Shown piece by piece: positions 62,916 to 64,000 of a stretch of 64,000 nucleotides of DNA. The stretch comes from Allodiplogaster sudhausi (Eukaryota; Nematoda; Chromadorea; Rhabditida; Diplogasteridae), in contig CALZFC010000005.1 in assembly GCA_945643635.1 (NCBI GenBank), positions 834,501 to 898,500 on the forward strand. Direction: 5' to 3'. Each line of letters begins with the position of its first letter. The first letter of the stretch is position 1. Below the pieces are notes generated by a model that worked only from the letters and a program-made list of their open reading frames with translations, ran no database searches and had not been told where the DNA came from. The position numbers and the translations under genes are program-made.

Positions 62916-63635
62916 TCAAATCGCCAGCGCTCTCGCCTTTCAACACTCCACGAGCTTCTCACCAATCAACACCACGTCAACACCGCACACAGCCACCAAT
63001 CGACACCTTCTGAAAGACCCCTCTCTTTCCTTCTCAAACCACGTGTAAGGACGCCGCCTTTCCACACGTAACCACTTCAATGCCAAAGTTGTCTAGCGCA
63101 ACCCCACTTGCCAACTAGCACAACGAGCCGCACAACTGCTGGATGCGAACCCCACTTCGCCAACCACACAGTAAAACCACCGGCTCCTCGTACTCTTCCA
63201 CTTCAGCAAAAGCCCCCTCGCTTTCAGTCACAAAGCCCCCACGCTTTCTCTTAGCAATCACGCACACAGCTCTTCTTTGACGCTCACCAGATGACGATCA
63301 ACCAGCCACACGTCACCAGCTTCACTCGCACACCCCACTCTGCACAAAACCTTCTCGCCCAGCACACAGCTCAGGAGACCCCCCTCTCATCTTTCCTGCA
63401 AGGCGAAACCAACTCGTCCTTCGCAAGAAGCTGCTCTGCTACTGGATTCGGACTACGCAGCCGAAGAACACCAGAAAAGTCGGGTGGGCGCCAGGCCTCT
63501 TTTAACTGGGTGGGCTCAAGGCCTCTTTTGATTGAAAGGAAACGGCGAGGGAAGGATGAAAAAATCGGATCACAGCACGGAATAACTTGGAGATGAGCTC
63601 TTCTTCTCTTCTTCAGCAAGACGTCTCGACGTATT

Positions 63636-63653
63636 CGACTGGTTCGGCCCCCA
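63636..63653 (-). other. Primer-binding site (PBS)
   Basis: Directly adjacent to the right LTR. The minus strand reads TGGGGGCCGAACCAGTCG, starting with the TGG that complements a tRNA CCA end. The primer tRNA species was not identified. Confidence 0.7.
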
Positions 63654-63953
63654 TGTAATAACAAGACGCTGTTATTGTAGTTCACTGCACTTCCTTTCGA
63701 TGTAGAAGACGAGGGGAGGGATTGGGTTTTCAGAGGTTTATCTTCGGTATCCGGCCAACACCAGGCCAACAAGAGGAAGGAACCGCTCACGAAGAGCCAC
63801 GGAAGGGAGACTGCCGCTCACGAAGAGCCAAGGAAGGGAGACTGACTAGGAATGGATGGAAGTCAGAAAGGCAATGGGTAGTTGCACTTAGATATGCAAA
63901 GAAGAGAAAGGACGATAGGGAGTGAAGCGTGCGAAATGGGACATTTCGTTACA
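63654..63953 (-). repeat. 5' LTR (right copy)
   Basis: 300 bp, matching 60937-61236 with no difference found by eye. It would hold the promoter of the element, reading leftward. Beyond it, 63958-64000 shows nothing recognisable. Confidence 0.95.
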
Positions 63954-64000
63954 AACAGTGTATATGACATATAGAATAAAATCTTTCAAAAGACGGTTAG

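Larger units (their letters stand above)
60937..63953 (-). mobile_element. Non-autonomous LTR retrotransposon, gag-like only
   Basis: Two 300-bp direct repeats beginning TGT and ending ACA flank a 2417-bp interior, with a 4-bp target duplication AACA (60933-60936 and 63954-63957). On the minus strand the order is 5' LTR, PBS, long leader, ORF1, ORF2 (gag-like), PPT, 3' LTR. No protease, reverse transcriptase or integrase is present. The LTRs show no difference by eye, so insertion is recent. Mobilisation would need a related autonomous element. Superfamily not assigned; the 4-bp duplication allows Ty3 or BEL types. Confidence 0.93.

Overview
The window reads as nuclear DNA of a small-genome invertebrate, most likely a nematode. 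Genes are split by many short introns. The two secreted esterases end in a hydrophobic, GPI-anchor-like tail, the globin is closest in pattern to nematode globins, and two small secreted families carry a helical NP..T motif reminiscent of nematode SXP/RAL-2 (DUF148) proteins. Polypurine/polypyrimidine (GA/TC) tracts fill introns and spacers. The phylum assignment is inference; no search was run.

Positions 1-31,300 are a decayed tandem segmental duplication. The ancestral unit appears to be tRNA-Leu(CAG) and a carboxylesterase on the plus strand, followed by two secreted-protein genes on the minus strand: a long modular one (family 1) and a short one (family 2). Unit 1 keeps a broken tRNA, a two-module family-1 pseudogene and a family-2 scrap. 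Unit 2 has a degenerate tRNA, an esterase with a lost splice acceptor, a family-1 pseudogene carrying an internally deleted RTE element, and a family-2 pseudogene carrying a LINE. Unit 3 has lost its tRNA and esterase next to a tyrosine-recombinase element fragment, but keeps the best family-1 gene (three modules) and an intact family-2 gene. Unit 4 holds an intact tRNA-Leu(CAG) and an intact esterase.

Positions 32-60 kb hold single-copy genes on the plus strand: the spliceosomal DEAH helicase DHX16/MOG-4 (30 exons, 1011 aa), a lysine-rich single-pass membrane protein, a globin-fold protein lacking both haem-ligand histidines, a LACTB-type serine beta-lactamase-like protein with one in-frame stop, and a small six-cysteine secreted protein. 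A 2.1-kb fold-back element with a second transposon nested in one arm lies between the globin and LACTB-like genes. About 4.9 kb of low-complexity DNA separates the LACTB-like and cysteine-rich genes.

Positions 60.9-64.0 kb contain a young non-autonomous LTR retrotransposon on the minus strand. It has two 300-bp LTRs with no difference found by eye, a PBS, a PPT, a 4-bp target duplication, and a gag-like protein with a CCHC knuckle but no pol.

Two window-wide signals stand out. GC-AG introns are unusually common and recur in unrelated genes. Family 1 is built from a repeated four-exon module of about 65-20-36-n residues. All exon models were joined by eye from reading frame and splice dinucleotides.
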